Shown here one piece after another: positions 8,826 through 18,199 of a DNA stretch of 64,000 nucleotides. The notes beneath the pieces were generated by a model. The model saw nothing but the letters and a program-made list of their open reading frames with translations. It was not told the DNA's origin and did no database searches. Origin of the DNA: Promethearchaeia archaeon (GTDB lineage: Archaea; Asgardarchaeota; Lokiarchaeia; Sigyniarchaeales; SOKP01); NCBI GenBank assembly GCA_029856125.1, contig JAHQWJ010000014.1, positions 159,085-223,084 of the forward strand. Direction: 5' to 3'. The translations under genes and the position numbers were made by a program. Position 1 is the first letter of the stretch, and each line of letters begins with the position of its first letter.

Positions 8826-10544
8826 ATGAATATTGTAAGAATTAATGTTAATTCAAACACGATTAAATACGAAGAAATAGTTAAGAATTCAAAATACTAT
8901 TTATTAGGTGCTCGAGGACTAACTTCACAAATCGTTCACGATGAGGTTCCTCCCAGGTGCGATCCACTTGGATCAGAAAATAAGCTTATTTTAGCAAATG
9001 GGATACTTACGGGAAGCCCATTCCCAAATTCTGCGCGCACTTCAATCGGTGCGAAAAGTCCATTGACAAATGGTATAAAAGAAGCAAATGTGGGGGGAAG
9101 ACCTTCATTTATGCTAGCTAAGCATGGTATAAGAGCCTTAGTCTTTGAAGATGTATCTTCAGAATTAAAAATACTCCTAATCAACGAGAATCGAATTGAG
9201 TTGTTACCTGGTAATGAATATAAAGGGTTAGGAAACTACGAACTACATCGGAAGCTGAGAAGTAAATACGGAGAAAAAATAGGTCTTTATTCTATAGGTC
9301 CTGCTGGCGAACACAGGCTGCCATCGGCAACTGTTGCTGCCAACGACCTAGAAGGCTATCCAAGTAGACACGCAGCTCGTGGCGGTTTAGGTGCAGTGAT
9401 GGGTTCTAAAGGCATCAAAGCTATCGTAATCATCCCTTCTAAGGAGTCAAAGGTAAAAGTGCACGATTTAAAGAAGTTTAGAGAAGCTTCGACTCCTTTT
9501 GCTAAACATTTGGCAGAAACTAAGAAAGTTTTTTCTACTTTTGGAACAGCCTTAAATATGAGGATAATGAGTGAACATCAAGGGTTACCTACCAAGAATT
9601 TTCAATTTGGATCTTTCGATAAAATTTCAAACATTGATGGAGAAAAACTCCATGAACTCGTAATGGCCAGAGGAGGAAAGAAAAATTTAGCTTGTTCTCC
9701 TAATTGCGTTATAAAGTGTTCTAATTTAATTGTAGACGAGAACGGGAACCATATAACTTCAAGTCTTGAATACGAAACAATGTGTTTAAATGGGACTAAT
9801 TTGCTTATTGATGATTTAGACAGCTTAGCTAAAATTGATCATTTCTGCGACGATGTAGGAATTGATACAATTGAGTTCGGAGGTACAGTTGGAGTAGCTA
9901 TGGATTGTGGTAAGATTCCTTGGGGAGATGCCGAGGCAGTTTTTAATATCTTGGATAAAGAAATCCGGGAGAACACCAAAATTGGTAAGTTGTACGGAAA
10001 TGGCGTTAGAAATATTGGAAAGAAGTTGAATGCGCAAAGAATACCCGAAATAAAAGGACAAGGTATATCTGCTTACGATCCTAGAGTATTTAAAGGAATG
10101 GGTGTTACTTACGCTACAAGCCCAATGGGTGCTGATCACACTAGTGGAGCAGCCATAGCTGGCAGAATCCCGAGTCAAACCAAAGACTATGGTGAACTTA
10201 CTAAAAACGAAGGTAAATTTGATTTATCGTTTGAATTACAAGTATACACCACAGTATTGGATTCGATGGGCTGTTGTTATTTTATAGGGCCAAGTTATGA
10301 GAATATGGAGATTATAACTGCTGCTATTAACGCAATGTATAATACAGATTTAACAAGAGCAGAAGTAATTAATATTGGAAAACACATCCTTAAGAGTGAA
10401 CTAGCATTCAACGAGAAAGCAGGAATTACCAAAGATACGAATGATGTTCCAGAATTTTTTAAACTAGAACCTTCTGAACCTAGCGGTTTGAAATTTACAT
10501 TCAAGAAAGAAGAATTACACGATTTTTGGGAGAAATTAGAATAA
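8826..10544 (+). CDS. aor: aldehyde:ferredoxin oxidoreductase family tungstoenzyme
   Basis: The 572-residue protein has the AOR N-terminal domain (pterin and substrate region to about residue 200, with SARTSIGAKSP and GYPSRHAARGGLGAVMGSKG). AOR domains 2/3 follow. Family members oxidise aldehydes to acids at a tungsten bis-pterin site and reduce ferredoxin through one [4Fe-4S] cluster. Likely cluster ligands are Cys290, Cys294 and Cys298, plus a Cys in DSMGCCYF near residue 480. The spacing Cx3Cx3C differs from the Cx2Cx3C of the classical Pyrococcus enzymes, so this is probably a different subfamily. The N-terminus and length fit the family. Aldehyde specificity is unknown. Confidence 0.93.
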   Translation: MNIVRINVNSNTIKYEEIVKNSKYYLLGARGLTSQIVHDEVPPRCDPLGSENKLILANGILTGSPFPNSARTSIGAKSPLTNGIKEANVGGRPSFMLAKHGIRALVFEDVSSELKILLINENRIELLPGNEYKGLGNYELHRKLRSKYGEKIGLYSIGPAGEHRLPSATVAANDLEGYPSRHAARGGLGAVMGSKGIKAIVIIPSKESKVKVHDLKKFREASTPFAKHLAETKKVFSTFGTALNMRIMSEHQGLPTKNFQFGSFDKISNIDGEKLHELVMARGGKKNLACSPNCVIKCSNLIVDENGNHITSSLEYETMCLNGTNLLIDDLDSLAKIDHFCDDVGIDTIEFGGTVGVAMDCGKIPWGDAEAVFNILDKEIRENTKIGKLYGNGVRNIGKKLNAQRIPEIKGQGISAYDPRVFKGMGVTYATSPMGADHTSGAAIAGRIPSQTKDYGELTKNEGKFDLSFELQVYTTVLDSMGCCYFIGPSYENMEIITAAINAMYNTDLTRAEVINIGKHILKSELAFNEKAGITKDTNDVPEFFKLEPSEPSGLKFTFKKEELHDFWEKLE

Positions 10545-10567
10545 AAAACAATTTTTTATACTTTTAA

Positions 10568-11122
10568 TCAAATATAATTCAACCATCCCTTCTTTTTCAT
10601 TATTAATTCCGCTGAGATTATTAGCAATAAGCCCAAAGATACGGATATTAATAGAGTCAAGTTAAAAATAAATAAATGGGAAATTGAAATACTACCCAAC
10701 AATATTAGAAACTGTAAAATAAAATAACTAACACCACAAATAAAGAATAAAATTTTATTTTTCTTGTAAATTGAGAGCGAAAAGTGCCAGCATATGAGAA
10801 GTATTATAATTGAGCTTGAAGTTATAACAGTTGCTAGCGCTACAAATATGTTATAAAAAGCAATTATAATGGTATCTACTGCGATTTTTTCTATTAGGAG
10901 CAAAAATAGGAATCTTTTAGCGTTGTTAACGAAAAAATCTTGTTCTAGTTTTAAGAGGACACTCAAAACAAAAGGAGGGATTGTGATCAATATTAAAGCA
11001 ATGGATAAGAGCGGATTGCTAGGTGTCAGAAATCCTAAAAACATAGCCAAAATAAGGCTTATTAAAAGCATAATGGAGCCTAAAAGTCTATAGATTCCTT
11101 CTTTTTTACCTTTAATACTCAT
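10568..11122 (-). CDS. multi-pass membrane protein, unknown function
   Basis: The 184-residue protein is almost entirely hydrophobic, with about six predicted membrane helices, short basic loops (KGKKEG at the start, KKNK in the middle) and a C-terminal MKKKGWLNYI tail. No conserved charged residues in the membrane or ligand motifs are visible, and I do not recognise the family. It is convergent with the AOR gene, its stop lying 23 bases from the AOR stop, and divergent from the flavoprotein gene at 11273. Start is the ATG at 11122. Confidence 0.65.
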   Translation of the reverse strand: MSIKGKKEGIYRLLGSIMLLISLILAMFLGFLTPSNPLLSIALILITIPPFVLSVLLKLEQDFFVNNAKRFLFLLLIEKIAVDTIIIAFYNIFVALATVITSSSIIILLICWHFSLSIYKKNKILFFICGVSYFILQFLILLGSISISHLFIFNLTLLISVSLGLLLIISAELIMKKKGWLNYI

Positions 11123-11272
11123 ATCGCAACCTATATTTTTTCAATAATTCCAAGAAATTATAAGTTTATATAGAAAAAAAAGTATTTTGAATTATTACAT
11201 TAATATTTGAATCTTTATTCAAATTCAAATAATTCGAAAAATAGAATAATTAAATATAACAGGTTGTAGATA

Positions 11273-12643
11273 TTGAGCGAGAAAAATATTTTAAAAGAGC
11301 TGGAAGAAATTGTTGGGAAAGAATTTGCCTCTAATCGTTCGGAAGATTTATATATATACTCCCAAGACCCGGGAGCATCACTTTCTCGACCCGTAGATTT
11401 CGTAGTGATGCCAAATACATCTAAAGAAGTTCAAGACATCCTTAAATTAGCAAATCGAGAAAAAATTCCAATAGTTCCTATGGGGGGTGGATTAACGTTA
11501 AGCGGGCTTGTAATTCCCGTTAAAAGAGGTATTGTTATGGATATGAAACGCATGAACAATATAATTGAAGTTAACGAATTAAGCCGCTTTGCTCTTATTG
11601 AAGCCGGCGTAACTACAGGACAATTACTTGCGTACTTAAATATTAACCATCCACATTTACAACCACCTATACCTGATGCACCTCCTTCAGCTACAATTGC
11701 CGGTAATGCGTTAATTCATGGTTCTGGTTATCTGTCCCAAAAGTTTGGAGATCACGGTTCTATGATTAATGGATTAGAAGTTATACTCCCTGATGGCGAA
11801 GTCTACAAATTAGGCTCTTGTGCGGTTTCAGATTATTGGTTTACGAGGGGTCCTATTCCAGATTTTATTGGAATGTTTATTAGCTCATTTGGCACTATGG
11901 GTATTATCACAAAACTTTCAATTAAATTGTTTCCCAAACATAAGATGAGAAATATCGTATTTGGCTTAAATAAAGACGCAACTTTACTCCCAGAATTAAT
12001 TTCAAACATAACATTTACTGATGTGGCCGAAGATATTTTACTAGGGATTCAAGATAAGCCCGACTGGATGAAAGGCTACACATTCATTATCGTTTATATT
12101 ACAGGTGAATCAGAAGAAGAATTAAATGATAAAACTAAAATTCTTAAGAAAATGTATCGCAAAGCAAAGTCTAGATACATGAAAGTACCAAATAGGATTG
12201 AAGATATTTTTCTCGAAAAACCACAATTTGCAGCAGGCGCAGCAGACTTTAGAAAGGGAGGTGGCTTTGAATATGTTGGAGCCTTCATACCGCTACAGTT
12301 AATCCCTGAAATGATTAAAATTGGAACAAATATTTCTTTAAAACACGAAATCATTCCTACTATGGGTGCTAGACTAATTGGACAAGGCCATGCTGCGATG
12401 TTTTTTATTTCGTATTCTTTTAATCGCTCAGATCCAAAAGATATGAAAAATGCACGAGATGCATTGCACGACACAAATAAGGCTGTGCTTGAAATCGGAG
12501 GAATTCCTTGGAAAGCTGAGCTTGATGGACAAAGAATGATACTAGAAAGGATGAATCCTAATTACAAGAAACTTCTAAAAGGCATTAAAAATTTATTAGA
12601 CCCTAATGGGATTATGAATCCAGGAAATTGGGAGGTTAAATAA
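11273..12643 (+). CDS. FAD-linked oxidase, GlcD/D-lactate dehydrogenase type
   Basis: The 456-residue protein has the VAO-type FAD-binding domain (PIVPMGGGLTLSGL, about 62-75, then a glycine-rich FAD segment with APPSATIAGNAL near 140). A C-terminal FAD-oxidase domain ends in the typical GIMNPG. These enzymes oxidise 2-hydroxy acids such as glycolate or D-lactate. Start is a TTG at 11273. The stop TAA directly abuts the ATG of the CCG iron-sulfur gene, so the two are translationally coupled and should form a GlcD/GlcF-like or LdhAB-like complex. Electrons would pass from FAD to the partner's iron-sulfur clusters. The substrate is not determinable. Confidence 0.92.
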   Translation: MSEKNILKELEEIVGKEFASNRSEDLYIYSQDPGASLSRPVDFVVMPNTSKEVQDILKLANREKIPIVPMGGGLTLSGLVIPVKRGIVMDMKRMNNIIEVNELSRFALIEAGVTTGQLLAYLNINHPHLQPPIPDAPPSATIAGNALIHGSGYLSQKFGDHGSMINGLEVILPDGEVYKLGSCAVSDYWFTRGPIPDFIGMFISSFGTMGIITKLSIKLFPKHKMRNIVFGLNKDATLLPELISNITFTDVAEDILLGIQDKPDWMKGYTFIIVYITGESEEELNDKTKILKKMYRKAKSRYMKVPNRIEDIFLEKPQFAAGAADFRKGGGFEYVGAFIPLQLIPEMIKIGTNISLKHEIIPTMGARLIGQGHAAMFFISYSFNRSDPKDMKNARDALHDTNKAVLEIGGIPWKAELDGQRMILERMNPNYKKLLKGIKNLLDPNGIMNPGNWEVK

Positions 12644-13825
12644 ATGACTTTAAATCCTGAACAAGATTGGAAAGATATTATTCATAGGTGCTTTAGATGC
12701 GGATATTGTAAATTTACCTACGATTATTCTGATTTTAATTGTCCTAGCTATAAAAAATACAGATATGAAACATACTCCACTGGTGGAAGACTCTGGCTCA
12801 TTTATGGTTTAATAAGTGGGGAAATCCCGTGGAGTCAAGGCGTAGCAAATGTGCTTTACGCGTGTTCCACTTGTGGAAACTGTATGGAAAATTGCAGGTT
12901 TGACAAATTTAACGATTTCTTGGTAGATATTATTGAAGCTGCCCGCGCAGAGGCTGTAATAAATGGATTTTGTCCAGAAAAACAAAAAGCTTTAATTGAA
13001 CGTATAGAGAACCCTGAGATGTACAATCCATATGGCGAACAAAATTCAGATAACGAAGATTTGAAGAAAGAATACGATTTACCAGATAAAGCCGAATGGG
13101 TTTATTTCATTGGTTGCACATCTAATTATCGTCAAAAAAATTTAAGAGACGCTACTTTAAGATTTTTGAAGAAAGCTAACATTGATTTTACTTTAATTGA
13201 CGAACATTGTTGTTGTAGTCCGGTGATGCGAACTGGTCAAATTAATTCCGTTAAAGACTTCATCAATTTTAATATAGATCAAATAAACAAAACGGGCGCT
13301 TCAAAGGTTATCACTTCGTGTGCGGGTTGTTATCGCACGTTAAAAAAAGATTGGGTAAAATATGGTGCTGACTATGATTTTCAAATATATCACACAGTAG
13401 AATTAGTTAAAGAATTATTAGACGAAGGAAAATTAAAATTTACATCAGAATATAACAAAATAGTTACTTATCACGATCCGTGCCATTTGGGAAGACATAT
13501 GGAAATTTACGAAATTCCAAGAGAAGTATACAAACAAATTCCGGGAATTAAGCTTGTAGAAATGAAAAGAAACCGAGAAAACGCTTGGTGTTGCGGCGCT
13601 GGAGGTGGGGTAAAAATAGGTTTCCCCGAGTGGTCAGTTGAGATTTCAAAAGAAAGACTTGAAGAAGCAAGTGCAACTGGAGCTTCAGTTGTATCATCAG
13701 TATGTCCTTTTTGCAGAACGAATTTGGGAGATGCTAACGATAATTTTGATATGAATTTTGAAGTAATCGATTTGATTGAGATCATAGATAAATTAGACTT
13801 CGAAATTACCGATAATAAACAGTAA
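12644..13825 (+). CDS. CCG-domain iron-sulfur oxidoreductase subunit (GlcF/HdrD-like)
   Basis: The 393-residue protein has an N-terminal pair of iron-sulfur motifs (Cys16, 19, 22 and 33; Cys74, 77, 80 and 84). Two CCG domains follow: the first around HCCCSPVMRTG with SCAGCYRTL, the second with DPCHLGRH, CCGAGGG and VCPFCRTN. CCG domains bind the non-cubane or linear clusters of heterodisulfide reductase, succinate:quinone reductase and glycolate oxidase subunits. With the upstream flavoprotein it should carry electrons from a hydroxy acid to an acceptor. The first Fe-S motif is not the plain Cx2Cx2Cx3CP, since the fourth cysteine lies eleven residues on. No membrane helix is present, so the acceptor may be soluble or a separate partner. 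Confidence 0.9.
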   Translation: MTLNPEQDWKDIIHRCFRCGYCKFTYDYSDFNCPSYKKYRYETYSTGGRLWLIYGLISGEIPWSQGVANVLYACSTCGNCMENCRFDKFNDFLVDIIEAARAEAVINGFCPEKQKALIERIENPEMYNPYGEQNSDNEDLKKEYDLPDKAEWVYFIGCTSNYRQKNLRDATLRFLKKANIDFTLIDEHCCCSPVMRTGQINSVKDFINFNIDQINKTGASKVITSCAGCYRTLKKDWVKYGADYDFQIYHTVELVKELLDEGKLKFTSEYNKIVTYHDPCHLGRHMEIYEIPREVYKQIPGIKLVEMKRNRENAWCCGAGGGVKIGFPEWSVEISKERLEEASATGASVVSSVCPFCRTNLGDANDNFDMNFEVIDLIEIIDKLDFEITDNKQ

Positions 13826-13905
13826 TTAAAAGAATTTATTACCTCTTTTTGTTTTAAAATTTATATTAGGTTTAAGTAAATACTCAATTTGTAGGTGTGA
13901 TAGAA

Positions 13906-14775
13906 ATGAGATTAGGTGCTCACATGAGCGTTACAGGAGGGAAATACATGGCCCTTGAGAGGGGAAAAGAGCTTGGGTGCGAAGCTATTCAAGTATTTAT
14001 TAGAAATGTACGCTCTTGGTCGTCAAAACCTTTAATACAAAGTGATATTGACGATTTTCATACAAAAAAGGAAGAATTCAAAGAAGAAATTTGGCCGATA
14101 ATTAGCCACAATAGTTATTTAATAAATTTAGCGAGTATTGATAACGAAAAATTGGAAAAATCATATATTTCTATGCTAGATGAGCTTATTAAAGCTGATC
14201 AACTCGGTATCGATTTGGAAAATATACATCCGGGAGTTATTCCTATAAGTGATAAAGATGAAATCTCCAAAAAAGAAGCGTTATCCCAGATCGCAAATCA
14301 ATTAAACAAATTAATTGATGAGACTAAAAGTTCAAAAGTTAGAATCTTATTAGAAACTACCGCTGGGCAAGGTAAGGGTTTAGGCAATAAATTTCATCAT
14401 TTAACTACGATTATTGATAAAATTATAGATAAAAGCAGGATTGGAGTTTGTTTTGACACTGCTCATTCATTCGCAGCAGGCTACGACTTTACGACCAAGA
14501 AAAAATGCGACGAAATGTGGAACGAATTTGACGATATTATTGGATTGAAGTATTTATTTGCTTTTCATTTGAATGACACTGAAAAAGATTTAGGTTCTAG
14601 AGTTGATCGTCATACTCACATAGGACAAGGAAAAATCGGCAAAGAACCTTTTGGATTCTTGGTAAACGATGAAAAATTTAGAGATCTTCCCGGAATTATA
14701 GAGACTCCAAAAGGGAAAGATATGAAAGAAGATTTAATGAATCTTGCAACTCTTAGATCTTTGATAAAAAAATGA
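13906..14775 (+). CDS. nfo: endonuclease IV (AP endonuclease)
   Basis: The 289-residue protein belongs to the Nfo family, which cleaves DNA 5' of abasic sites using three zinc ions. All nine metal ligands of the E. coli enzyme have counterparts: His in ISHNSY, His in IHPGV, Glu in LLETTAG, Asp and His in CFDTAHSF, His in AFHLND, Asp and His in VDRHTHIG, and Glu in IIETPKG. A GTG at 13897 would add three residues. The ATG at 13906 is preferred because it gives the usual MRLGAHMS start with GGTG upstream. It is convergent with the SET gene, with nine bases between the stop codons. Confidence 0.95.
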   Translation: MRLGAHMSVTGGKYMALERGKELGCEAIQVFIRNVRSWSSKPLIQSDIDDFHTKKEEFKEEIWPIISHNSYLINLASIDNEKLEKSYISMLDELIKADQLGIDLENIHPGVIPISDKDEISKKEALSQIANQLNKLIDETKSSKVRILLETTAGQGKGLGNKFHHLTTIIDKIIDKSRIGVCFDTAHSFAAGYDFTTKKKCDEMWNEFDDIIGLKYLFAFHLNDTEKDLGSRVDRHTHIGQGKIGKEPFGFLVNDEKFRDLPGIIETPKGKDMKEDLMNLATLRSLIKK

Positions 14776-14784
14776 CGCCTATTG

Positions 14785-15183
14785 TTAATCTTGAACATTA
14801 AACCATACTTGACTCGTATCTTCAACTAAGCCATTGTAGTTTACTGTTAATTCTTCACCTTTCTTAATGTCTTGAAGAGCCGTGTATTCAATTGCTTTAT
14901 TCTCATAATCGTATAAATACTGTAAATTGGGAGTGTAGGAGTGGTTGATGAACTGACTAACGCTCAGTGTGATTGCGTTTTTAAAAGCTGGTTTGTGTTT
15001 TGGGTCTTCCCAAATATAGCAGTAATTGTATAATTGAGTTTTTTTAATCTTTTTATATTCTTCATTAGGTATTAAAACTACATTTGCTATGTCGATTACA
15101 GTTTTCTTTTTAATATCCTTCTTCGCAAAGGCACCTTTTCCTTTTATTTCAGATATAAATTTAACTTCTATAAATTCATGCAT
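14785..15183 (-). CDS. SET domain protein
   Basis: The 132-residue protein is little more than a SET domain. The N-terminal KGKGAFAKKDIKKKT matches the SET-I start. The pseudoknot motif FINHSYTPNL (about 87-96) and the closing GEELTVNYNG (about 112-121) contain the AdoMet-binding Asn-His and the Tyr expected of SET lysine methyltransferases. No pre-SET cysteines are present. The target cannot be told; archaeal SET proteins have been linked to methylation of chromatin proteins or ribosomal proteins. The gene is the last of a run of minus-strand genes, 30 bases after the hexuloisomerase stop, and might be an operon start of its own. Confidence 0.85.
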   Translation of the reverse strand: MHEFIEVKFISEIKGKGAFAKKDIKKKTVIDIANVVLIPNEEYKKIKKTQLYNYCYIWEDPKHKPAFKNAITLSVSQFINHSYTPNLQYLYDYENKAIEYTALQDIKKGEELTVNYNGLVEDTSQVWFNVQD

Positions 15184-15212
15184 GAAATCACTAATAAAAT
15201 GCTTGTTTTTTT

Positions 15213-15809
15213 TTATTCGATTGATGCGTGTCGCTTATCAATATCGTTTTCAGTTATTCCTAATAGAACCATTAAGGAGGCTCCTATAGAATCTAATATG
15301 GAAAGCGTGGAAATATCGAATAACGAAGTAAACGGAGCTAAAGATTCTTGTGAAATCGCTTTCTCTTTACTTTTACCTTCAACTTTGATGATTAAGTCAG
15401 ATAATGTTGCGATCGTACTTTTAGGATTCCCTGTAAATAAAGCAATTTTTCCTCCAATTTCTTTTGCTTCTTCGGCTATGGCTTTCGGTGAAGTTGTTTC
15501 GCCGCTTCCACTTACCAAAATCAATAGGTCATCTTTAGTGTAGCGATACGTAACTGCGTCAGAAACAAAACAAGATCTAATACCTAGATGCATTAATCTT
15601 TGAGCAAAACATCGACCAATAAACCCTGATCTACCAGCACCATAAACAAAAATCCTTCCATCGTTTGAATCAATTTCAACAATCGACTCAATTAGCTTTA
15701 AGACTTGATTCGTATCACTAGATTCAGAATTTTTTTTTACTTGATCTGCGATTTCTAGAAGAGTATTTAGAAATCTTTCCCGTAATAGTTTTGAATTAGA
15801 ACTATTCAT
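15213..15809 (-). CDS. hxlB: 6-phospho-3-hexuloisomerase
   Basis: The 198-residue SIS-domain protein interconverts D-arabino-3-hexulose 6-phosphate and fructose 6-phosphate, the isomerase step of the ribulose monophosphate route. In archaea that route makes pentoses and detoxifies formaldehyde. GAGRSGFIGRCFAQRLMHLG is a close match to the family, and SGSGETTSP binds the sugar phosphate. The ATG at 15809 is preferred to an ATG at 15857 because AAGGAGGAGAGAT lies just upstream and it avoids a long overlap, leaving two bases after the PhoU/TrkA-C stop. Being last in an operon of Mg2+-type permeases and a regulator is unusual for it. The synthase partner is not in the window. Confidence 0.9.
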   Translation of the reverse strand: MNSSNSKLLRERFLNTLLEIADQVKKNSESSDTNQVLKLIESIVEIDSNDGRIFVYGAGRSGFIGRCFAQRLMHLGIRSCFVSDAVTYRYTKDDLLILVSGSGETTSPKAIAEEAKEIGGKIALFTGNPKSTIATLSDLIIKVEGKSKEKAISQESLAPFTSLFDISTLSILDSIGASLMVLLGITENDIDKRHASIE

Positions 15810-15811
15810 TT

Positions 15812-17098
15812 TTATCTCTCCTCCTTTGATAATTTGGGATTGACACAACTTCTCCATTGATTCACGGTTTCTTTGGGTCCTAAACCGATTAAAAGGTCCC
15901 CCACTTCAAAAATAAAATCTGTTTTAAAGCTGTAAATCCATTTATTTTCTCTTTTTAAGGCTATGATGTGAAACCCTCGTTTATATTTTTGATTTTGTAA
16001 TTGATTATACGTTTTATCTTTAAAATAAGAATCTGCTGAAATTGTTTCTCGTACGACTATTTCTGAAGTTTCTTTTATGGCTTTTTGAAGAATAACATGG
16101 GGTTCAAAGCCTTCTAAAATATTTTCGGTTAAATGTGCAGCTGCATCTGCTATTAACTCACAAGAAAATACTATGCGCATTATTCCAGTTAAAATTTTTG
16201 GATTATCAATTAATTTTGTTAAATCTAAAAGATCCTTTTCGAAATTTATATTCAATCCATCCATTAAAGATTCCATCTCTAAAACATCCTCTGCAAGCTC
16301 GTAACTGTTAAAGAACAACGCTGCTAAGGCTAATTCTATCATTGTTTCTGAAATATCTGTAATCAATATATAATCTTTTTTGAGTTCCTTTATTTCTTCG
16401 TAAAATTCAGGATTTTCTAGATCAAAATCCGAGTCTTCTTTTGTCTCCCCTAAGTGAAAAGAAAAATCTTCAGAGTCATATGTTAACTTCTTTAATTCTT
16501 TAATTGGTTCAATTTCCCCTTTAATTATTAATATATCCCCGGTTCGAATTTCGTTATCTCTTTCAAATAACCACTCATCTTTTCTTTTTATCGCGATTAA
16601 ATCTACTCCGTACTTAGATCTAAAGTGTACTTCTTTACGTTTCATTCCTATAAACTCGCAAGCATCATTTACAACAATTTTTACGATTGGTTCAGGAACT
16701 TCGTCCCAAAACAATTGCGTGAAGTCTGAAATATCGCTATTAATATATACAACTCGGGCGATGTCAGCAAGAGCATCGGAGATTTTGTCAATTGAGGCAC
16801 CCATTACAACAATAGGTTCTAAAGCTTTTGCTTCTTTAAAACCACCAGTTTGAGTTTGAATAATTTGTAAATTCAATAGAAATGTTAATTCGTGGATTCG
16901 TTTTTCAAGTTTAGACGTCTCGTCAGCGATTTCTTTACTACTAAATTTAATAGCGCTGTAAGCAAGATCAATCATCAAGTCGATCTTTTGTTTCATCTCT
17001 TTTAAAATGTCCTTTAGTGATATAGGTTGATATTGAAATTTCTTTCTTTTTTCATACTTTTTAATTATTTTCTCACTCTCGTTTAGATAATTACACAA
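15812..17098 (-). CDS. duplicated PhoU/TrkA-C (RCK_C) regulatory protein
   Basis: The 428-residue soluble protein has an internal duplication. A helical PhoU-like half (about 1-120) and an RCK_C/TrkA-C half (about 150-225, ending in RTGDILIIKG) are each repeated (about 235-350 and 355-420, ending in EVGDLLIGLG). RCK_C domains bind ligands or ions and gate cation transporters. It starts at a TTG at 17098, overlapping the stop of the second MgtE-like gene by eight bases, so translation is probably coupled. It is therefore the likely regulatory subunit of the two membrane halves upstream. The family is known in archaea as a neighbour of MgtE-like permeases; the ligand is unknown. Confidence 0.85.
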   Translation of the reverse strand: MCNYLNESEKIIKKYEKRKKFQYQPISLKDILKEMKQKIDLMIDLAYSAIKFSSKEIADETSKLEKRIHELTFLLNLQIIQTQTGGFKEAKALEPIVVMGASIDKISDALADIARVVYINSDISDFTQLFWDEVPEPIVKIVVNDACEFIGMKRKEVHFRSKYGVDLIAIKRKDEWLFERDNEIRTGDILIIKGEIEPIKELKKLTYDSEDFSFHLGETKEDSDFDLENPEFYEEIKELKKDYILITDISETMIELALAALFFNSYELAEDVLEMESLMDGLNINFEKDLLDLTKLIDNPKILTGIMRIVFSCELIADAAAHLTENILEGFEPHVILQKAIKETSEIVVRETISADSYFKDKTYNQLQNQKYKRGFHIIALKRENKWIYSFKTDFIFEVGDLLIGLGPKETVNQWRSCVNPKLSKEER

Positions 17099-17642
17099 AT
17101 ATTTGGATAAAGATTATTATAAATAAGGGGGTTAAGAAATCCGCTAACGATGTCACCATTGGAATTAAGAAATTATTTGGGTCTTTTCCTTTTCTAAATA
17201 TTAATATTGAACCCATAAATAAAAATACGAACATTAGTCCAAATAAAATCATAATAGTAATAATAAAAATTGATATAATCAACAAGGGATTAACAATTTG
17301 TATACCAGTTACGCTTCCCAATATGTATCCTAGACTTATCAATGCAGCAAGGCTTAATAGAATTGTTATAAATAAGCCATAAAAATCCTGTTTTAATCGA
17401 TCAGAGACTTGAATTTTTGGAGACAACGTACCTATATACAGATGAGAGGTAAGACGAGATACCAGAACAGTTGATATATCGCCTATTAAAGAATTTAAGG
17501 ACGGTAAAACTAATAATATAATAGGAAAACTAGACAACACTATTTCATTATTAGAGAGAAGTGTCCCAGAAAAGAGTCCCATAACCGAACTAATTAGAAC
17601 TACTATTACTGATTCCTTGAAGATTTTTTTAAAGTAATCCAA
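17091..17642 (-). CDS. half-size MgtE-like divalent cation permease, subunit B
   Basis: The 183-residue membrane protein resembles the transmembrane domain of MgtE/SLC41 Mg2+ channels. The stretch LPSLNSLIGDISTVLVSRLTS corresponds to the MgtE helix with the conserved Pro and the GN-R segment, though Gly-Asp replaces the usual Gly-Asn. About five helices are seen. The N-terminal cytosolic N and CBS domains of bacterial MgtE are absent. Start is a TTG at 17642, two bases after the stop of the first half, so both are made from one message. It probably forms a heterodimer with the upstream product. The ion, Mg2+ or another, is inferred from family. Confidence 0.85.
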   Translation of the reverse strand: MDYFKKIFKESVIVVLISSVMGLFSGTLLSNNEIVLSSFPIILLVLPSLNSLIGDISTVLVSRLTSHLYIGTLSPKIQVSDRLKQDFYGLFITILLSLAALISLGYILGSVTGIQIVNPLLIISIFIITIMILFGLMFVFLFMGSILIFRKGKDPNNFLIPMVTSLADFLTPLFIIIFIQIFV

Positions 17643-17644
17643 AT

Positions 17645-18199
17645 TTATGGCACCCCCAACATAATTATTGTTAAATAGAAGCAGATAACTGTAAAAAAGT
17701 CGTCAATCGCTGTCATTACAGGATTTACGATGTTGTTTGGATCGAGCCCGCGCTTAAACGCTAAAAAATTTAAGAACGTAGAACATGGAATTGAAATCGC
17801 TAAGGTTAATGCGATTGAAATAATTGGAATTACGATTAATAAACCAAGATGAAAAATATAAAGTCTAATAAGTAGAAGATTAATGAGGATGCTGAAAACA
17901 CCAATCGCTAACGCTGTTAATAACGATAGAGATAATGTAGCTAATACATTTTCAAACCATGATTTCTTATTAAATTCACCGATAATGAAATCTCTTGAAG
18001 TTCGGGCGATGAATGGTCCACTTAAATTACCCCTTAGAGAAAGTAAAGCCGGTATAATTAGAATTAATAGAAGAAAGCTCTTAAATGAGACTATTAAAAG
18101 AGAGAGTACGATTCCCGCAAGGATATCGCCCACAATGGAAACCATTTCAGATGGAAACGTTTCTTTAACGATTCTACCTTTAGTATCTCGAGCTTCCAT
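17645..18199 (-). CDS. half-size MgtE-like divalent cation permease, subunit A
   Basis: The 184-residue membrane protein is the first gene of the permease operon. IPALLSLRGNLSGPFIARTSR (about residues 50-70) carries the Pro, Arg-Gly-Asn and Arg of the MgtE transmembrane signature more faithfully than subunit B. Five helices are predicted, and no N or CBS domain is present. Upstream of the ATG is a GAT repeat (about 18204-18220 on the plus strand). An out-of-frame ATG at 18230 opens a short Asp-rich reading frame overlapping this start, which may be chance. With subunit B and the PhoU/TrkA-C protein it would make a complete regulated channel. Confidence 0.85.
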   Translation of the reverse strand: MEARDTKGRIVKETFPSEMVSIVGDILAGIVLSLLIVSFKSFLLLILIIPALLSLRGNLSGPFIARTSRDFIIGEFNKKSWFENVLATLSLSLLTALAIGVFSILINLLLIRLYIFHLGLLIVIPIISIALTLAISIPCSTFLNFLAFKRGLDPNNIVNPVMTAIDDFFTVICFYLTIIMLGVP

